Shown here: positions 59,852 through 64,000 of the stretch, piece after piece
How the letters are laid out: every line of letters begins with the position of its first letter
How positions within the stretch are numbered: the first letter of the stretch is position 1
Source: Rhynchospora pubera
Taxonomy: Eukaryota > Streptophyta > Magnoliopsida > Poales > Cyperaceae
Assembly (NCBI GenBank): GCA_028095005.1
Contig: CM051463.1
Span: 4,076,295-4,140,294, forward strand
DNA: 64,000 nucleotides
Direction: 5' to 3'
Position numbers and translations under genes: made by a program
Notes under the pieces: generated by a model
Databases searched by the model: none
What the model saw: the letters and a program-made list of their open reading frames with translations, nothing else
What the model was told of the DNA's origin: nothing

Positions 59852-62800
59852 GTTGGTATGTACAGATCTGTCATACCTAACTTGCTAATCACATTCTTGA
59901 AGGCATTGCTTGTTACCCCCTTGGTCAAAATGTCAGCCAGTTGATTTTCTGATTTCACAAACTTCAACTGGATAATCTTCAAGTCTATGCTCTGCTTGAG
60001 GAAGTGCCTGTTAACTCCAACATGTTTAGTTCTGTCATGCTGGACCGGATTGTGAGACATGTCAATGGCCGCCTTATTATCAACACACAATGTCATGGCT
60101 CCCCCTGACTTGAAGCCTAGTTCTTTCATGAGTTTCCTTATCCACAACAACTCACACACACCCTTCACAACACCAATGAGTTCAGCTTCTGCACTTGAAA
60201 GAGCCACTACCCCTTGCTTCTTACTTCGCCATGTAACGAGATTTCCTCCTACAAAAGCAAAGTACCCTGAGGTTGACTTCCTATCAGTGACACTACCAGC
60301 CCATTCTGCATCAGTGTAGCCCATAATATCAAGATGCCCATTCCTTCTGAAGTGTATTCCTTTTCCAGGAGTACCTTTCAAGTATCTGATGATTCTTATC
60401 ACCGCTTCCCTATGAGCTTCACTTGGGTTATGCATGAATTGACTTACCAAACTCACGGCAAATGCTATGTCCGGTCTTGTATGAGACAGGTATATTAGCT
60501 TCGCTACCAATCTTTGATACCCTTCCTTGTTGGTTGGTATTTGATCTGAGAATTCACCCAACTTCTCATTTTGCACCACTGGTGTGTCTGCTGGACGACA
60601 ATCTAGCATGCCCACTTCTGCCAATAAGTCTAAGATGTATTTCCTCTGAGATAGAACTATACCTTCGCTTGATCGAGCCACTTCAATTCCAAGAAAGTAT
60701 TTCAGACCTCCCAGATTCTTCATCTCAAACTCTTTGGAAAGTTTCTCCTCAAGTCGCTGGATTTCCTCTGTGTCATCACCTGTGATTATCATGTCATCAA
60801 CATAGATAATTAATACTGTTAACCTTTCATATTTTCTTTTATAAAAGAGGGTATGATCTGATTCTCCTTGAACAAAGCCATATTTTCTCATTGCTTGACA
60901 AAATCTTCCAAACCAGGCACGTGGAGACTGTTTTAGCCCATACAAAGCCTTCCTCAATTTGCAAACTTTTGTTTCTGACCCTCTTTTCTTACTGTTCGGC
61001 TGGTCATTCGGCCTGCTCCTGGCCGAACAGTGAACCGAACAGAGGCTCTGTCCACCTTGTTTTTCCATGTTGAATGCCCTTAGCTCATCAAATCCTGGTG
61101 GTAGCTCCATGTAGATTTCTTCTTCCAAGTTTCCATGTAGAAAGGCATTTTTTACATCAAATTGGTGAAGTGGCCAATCTAAGTTAGCTGTAAGAGACAA
61201 CAATACTCGAATCGTATTTAGTTTTGCAACAGGAGAAAAGGTCTCCTGATAATCAATTCCATAGGTTTGAGTATACCCCTTAGCTACTAACCTAGCCTTG
61301 TACCTTTCAATATTACCGTCAACACCATACTTGATTGAAAATACCCATTTACATCCTACAGGTTTCTTACCATTTGGCAAATCTACTAAGGACCAAGTTT
61401 CATTTTTATACAGGGCTTTCATCTCTTCATTCATAGCTCCTACCCACATAGGATCATTTAAGGCCTCATTCACAGTTCCAGGTATAGGTATAGTTAATGC
61501 TTCTTCACTGAACTTTCTTAGTGGTTCTGGTAAACTCTCTGTGGTAACATAGTTTGCAATCGGGTAGATAACCTCTTTACAAGTCCCGTCCTCAGGTACA
61601 TACCTCTTTGGTGGTTTGTCACGATTGTGCCGTGGTGGAAGTACATATCTAGAGTTAGAACCACTTACCTCAGGAGTGTCCTCTGGAGATGCTAAGGGCT
61701 GTGGACGGTCAGTCTGTATCACTTCTTCCTCCACTTCTTCCTCACCTGCATCTGGGTCACCATGTGAGTCAAGTTCAGCAGTAAAGTCAGATTCTCTTAG
61801 CTGTTCGGCCCAATCTGTGAGCCGTTCGGTCTCCTGTTCGGCCGAATGTTCAGCCGAATGACCATGTTCCTCTGTATGTTCACCCTGCTCGGTCCGAGTC
61901 CGAGCCATCTCGGTCCGAGTTCTGACCAAGCGACCATGTTCTACTATCTGTTCGGCCGTATGGTTGCCCGAATGGACACCCAAACGAGTCAAATTCTCTT
62001 GTTCTCTGAGATCTGGACAACCATCCATCTCATAGGAGTCTTCTCCTTGTTGATACCACTGGTTTCTCTCATTTTCTGTCTCCCCCTGAGGAAAACACGT
62101 GGTGTCTTGGTAGAAGGCTTCATTTTCTAAGAAAGTCACATCCTTTGTTACATACCACTTGTGAGACTTTGGTTCAAAACACCTATACCCTTTTTGGTTG
62201 AGTCCTACTCCTAAGGATATACACTTAACAGCACAGGGATCTAGTTTGGTCCTATTATTTTTTTGAATGTGAACATATGCTACACACCCAAATATTTTTG
62301 GTTGAAGACTTAAAACAGATGGAATAGAGTGAAAGGTACTAAGTGTCTTCAAGGGGGTTTGGAATTTGTTGATCACTGAGGGTAACCGATTTATGACATA
62401 CACTGCCATCATTATGGCACAATCCCAAAATTTCTGAGGCACGTTATTTTCAAATAACAGTGCCCTAGCAGTCTCAAGAACATGCCTATTTTTTCTTTCA
62501 GCTATCCCATTTTGTTGTGGTTTTCCAACACACGATGTCTCATGAATAATGTCTTTTTTCTTGAAAAAATTCTTTAGGTTCCTATTCACAAATTCGCCTC
62601 CATTGTCACTTCTAAACATTTTTATATTAGTCCCAAACTGAGTTTGCACCATAGCATGAAAATTTTTAAACACTTCACCCACTTCATCTTTTCTTTTCAA
62701 TAAAAAAGACCAGGTCATTCTAGTGCAATCATCCACAAATAAAATAAAGTACTTATATCCAAAGATTGACTCAACTGGGGAGGGACCCCAAACATCTGAG

Positions 62801-64000
62801 TGAATTAAATCAAAAGGTCTTTCACATTTATTCAAACTGATATGGTACGTCGTACGGTGACTTTTAGCCCTTACACAAGTTTCACAATTCAACTTAGATA
62901 AATCTAACCCACAAAACAAATCAGGTAAAATCCTTCTCATATATCCAAAAGATGGGTGTCCTAACCGCCTATGCCAAGTCCAAATCTTTTCTTCCCGTGA
63001 TGAACTTCTAGTAGCCAAGTTAGTTCTACCAATCTTAAGGTCCTCCAAGTGATACAGACGACCTCTTTTAGTACCACGCCCAATGATCTCCTTCGTGAGG
63101 ACATCCTGGAAAATACAGAAATCAGGGAACATTAGAACCACACAATTTAACTCTTCTGTTATTTGTCCAATTGAAATCAACCGATTTTTCAAGGATGGTA
63201 CAAGAAGTGTGTTATGGAGAACTAATGATGGTGAAATCTCTACATTTCCTGCCCCTCTTACTGGATACTCAAAACCATTAGCATTATAGATATTCTTCAC
63301 CCTTGGTTCCCTAGATTCCTTGAGGTCATTTTTATCAAAGGTCATATGGTCTGTAGCACCAGAGTCAATTACCCAGTCCAAGTCACAACATGTGAAGAGA
63401 GACCTACCTTGGTTGGACGTGTTACTTATCAAACCTGTGTCATGATGAGTTGAGTTAATTTCTCGGGCTGCACACAGCTGCGCCCGACCCGTACTGCCCT
63501 CTGCCAAGTCCGTTCGGTTGGCTGTTTCCTCTGTTTGGCTGTCTGTCGCCACTGTTCGGCCTGTTGTTCGGCCTGCTCCAGCCGAACAGTCGGCCGAATG
63601 GTTGGTTTTTGCTTCTCCAGTTGTATTGTTTGCCACCATATTTGCCTGAGACCTTCTCTGCATCTTCCCCTTTCTTCCCTTGAACCATTCTGGATAGCCC
63701 ACAATCTCAAAGCAAGTTTCACGCACGTGCCCGCTTTTTCCACAGTGAGTACACTTCATCTTGGACTTATCCTGATAGTTTATACTAGAAACACCTTTAG
63801 AATACATAACCATAGAGTTTTGATGGTTACCTTCCTCACTTTTCAACATGACTGATTGCCTTGAGACCTCCCTTCTTACTAACCCATAAGCTTGCTCCAC
63901 TGTTGGAAATGGTGTGAGTCGCAGCAGTTGGGCCCTGAGATTGTCCAGGCGATCATCAAGACCGTCCAAGAAGATGTACACCCTTGACTTCTCTAGGTAT
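59848..64000 (-). CDS. Copia gag-pol polyprotein, 5' partial
   Basis: The frame stays open to the window edge; residues below count from the GTG codon at 63981-63979, which is internal. Order: gag C-terminus; zinc knuckle C77-X2-C-X4-H-X4-C90; protease WVIDSGATDHM (D206); integrase HHCC (H337, H342, C366, C369) and catalytic D396, D459, E495; a long variable linker (about 620-840); reverse transcriptase (D942 in FDVKNAFLHG; YVDD at 1060-1063) and RNase H (TDAEWAG, SSAEAEL), ending DLYIPT. All catalytic residues are present. An extra roughly 35-residue segment (about 968-1002) sits in the reverse transcriptase between PPGF and KVCKLRKALYGLKQ. Protease-before-integrase-before-reverse transcriptase order defines the Ty1/copia superfamily. 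Confidence 0.95.
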   Translation of the reverse strand, partial: YLEKSRVYIFLDGLDDRLDNLRAQLLRLTPFPTVEQAYGLVRREVSRQSVMLKSEEGNHQNSMVMYSKGVSSINYQDKSKMKCTHCGKSGHVRETCFEIVGYPEWFKGRKGKMQRRSQANMVANNTTGEAKTNHSADCSAGAGRTTGRTVATDSQTEETANRTDLAEGSTGRAQLCAAREINSTHHDTGLISNTSNQGRSLFTCCDLDWVIDSGATDHMTFDKNDLKESREPRVKNIYNANGFEYPVRGAGNVEISPSLVLHNTLLVPSLKNRLISIGQITEELNCVVLMFPDFCIFQDVLTKEIIGRGTKRGRLYHLEDLKIGRTNLATRSSSREEKIWTWHRRLGHPSFGYMRRILPDLFCGLDLSKLNCETCVRAKSHRTTYHISLNKCERPFDLIHSDVWGPSPVESIFGYKYFILFVDDCTRMTWSFLLKRKDEVGEVFKNFHAMVQTQFGTNIKMFRSDNGGEFVNRNLKNFFKKKDIIHETSCVGKPQQNGIAERKNRHVLETARALLFENNVPQKFWDCAIMMAVYVINRLPSVINKFQTPLKTLSTFHSIPSVLSLQPKIFGCVAYVHIQKNNRTKLDPCAVKCISLGVGLNQKGYRCFEPKSHKWYVTKDVTFLENEAFYQDTTCFPQGETENERNQWYQQGEDSYEMDGCPDLREQENLTRLGVHSGNHTAEQIVEHGRLVRTRTEMARTRTEQGEHTEEHGHSAEHSAEQETERLTDWAEQLRESDFTAELDSHGDPDAGEEEVEEEVIQTDRPQPLASPEDTPEVSGSNSRYVLPPRHNRDKPPKRYVPEDGTCKEVIYPIANYVTTESLPEPLRKFSEEALTIPIPGTVNEALNDPMWVGAMNEEMKALYKNETWSLVDLPNGKKPVGCKWVFSIKYGVDGNIERYKARLVAKGYTQTYGIDYQETFSPVAKLNTIRVLLSLTANLDWPLHQFDVKNAFLHGNLEEEIYMELPPGFDELRAFNMEKQGGQSLCSVHCSARSRPNDQPNSKKRGSETKVCKLRKALYGLKQSPRAWFGRFCQAMRKYGFVQGESDHTLFYKRKYERLTVLIIYVDDMIITGDDTEEIQRLEEKLSKEFEMKNLGGLKYFLGIEVARSSEGIVLSQRKYILDLLAEVGMLDCRPADTPVVQNEKLGEFSDQIPTNKEGYQRLVAKLIYLSHTRPDIAFAVSLVSQFMHNPSEAHREAVIRIIRYLKGTPGKGIHFRRNGHLDIMGYTDAEWAGSVTDRKSTSGYFAFVGGNLVTWRSKKQGVVALSSAEAELIGVVKGVCELLWIRKLMKELGFKSGGAMTLCVDNKAAIDMSHNPVQHDRTKHVGVNRHFLKQSIDLKIIQLKFVKSENQLADILTKGVTSNAFKNVISKLGMTDLYIPT

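Larger units (their letters stand above)
59425..64000 (-). mobile_element. Ty1/copia retrotransposon, 3' portion
   Basis: Minus-strand element truncated only by the window edge: the gag C-terminus, protease, integrase, reverse transcriptase and RNase H are in one frame, followed by a polypurine tract and the 3' LTR. The 5' LTR, primer-binding site and gag N-terminus should lie beyond 64000. The continuous open frame and recognisable LTR suggest a fairly young insertion. Confidence 0.92.

Overview
The window is nuclear DNA from a flowering plant, most likely a eudicot. It is AT-rich, has small introns with GT/AG borders, and is crowded with MITEs and microsatellites. It carries typical plant genes (HSP70, a DUF26 cysteine-rich receptor-like gene, a tyrosine/DOPA decarboxylase) and a Ty1/copia element. 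The species cannot be named from sequence alone. All exon models were made by eye from reading frames, splice borders and family conservation.

Layout. (1) 1.1-24.9 kb is a tandem segmental duplication, copy 1 at about 1105-14310 and copy 2 at about 16165-24860. Each copy carries one unusual gene encoding two HSP70 units head to tail in one polypeptide. In copy 1 (8605-13593) the fusion is fully open, about 1213 aa. In copy 2 (18232-24085) a 1-nt frameshift interrupts unit 1 and an 819-bp hAT-like element sits in intron 1. Copy 1 instead holds a hAT-like element (1817-3203), a small MITE (3433-3590), a Mutator-like MITE (3683-4409) and two minisatellite-bearing elements (4482-7130). Most of these are missing from copy 2, so they probably arrived after the duplication. 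(2) 27.1-36.0 kb holds two ordinary single-unit HSP70 genes (27128-29424 and 33359-35950), each with the classic plant HSP70 intron and neither with the cytosolic EEVD tail. (3) 38.4-40.9 kb is a DUF26-DUF26-transmembrane gene with no kinase domain visible downstream. (4) 45.2-47.3 kb is a two-exon tyrosine/DOPA decarboxylase. (5) 47.3-59.4 kb is gene-poor and full of MITEs, simple repeats and another minisatellite-bearing element. (6) 59.43 kb to the window end is the 3' part of a Ty1/copia element on the minus strand, with an open gag-pol and one 3' LTR.

How it fits together. The four HSP70 loci form a local cluster on the + strand. The two-unit genes look like a fusion of two neighbouring HSP70 genes, because an intron occurs at the canonical HSP70 position in both units. 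Unit 1 has lost several ATPase residues and its lid. Unit 2 keeps more of the fold but has His where the phosphate-binding Thr normally is. This points to a diverged, perhaps non-cycling chaperone-like protein.

The second notable observation is a family of elements (4482-5835, 5836-7130, 57010-58385; degraded at about 53100-53575) with one shared plan: pyrimidine-rich arm, GAACA-type minisatellite, purine-rich arm, similar ends.
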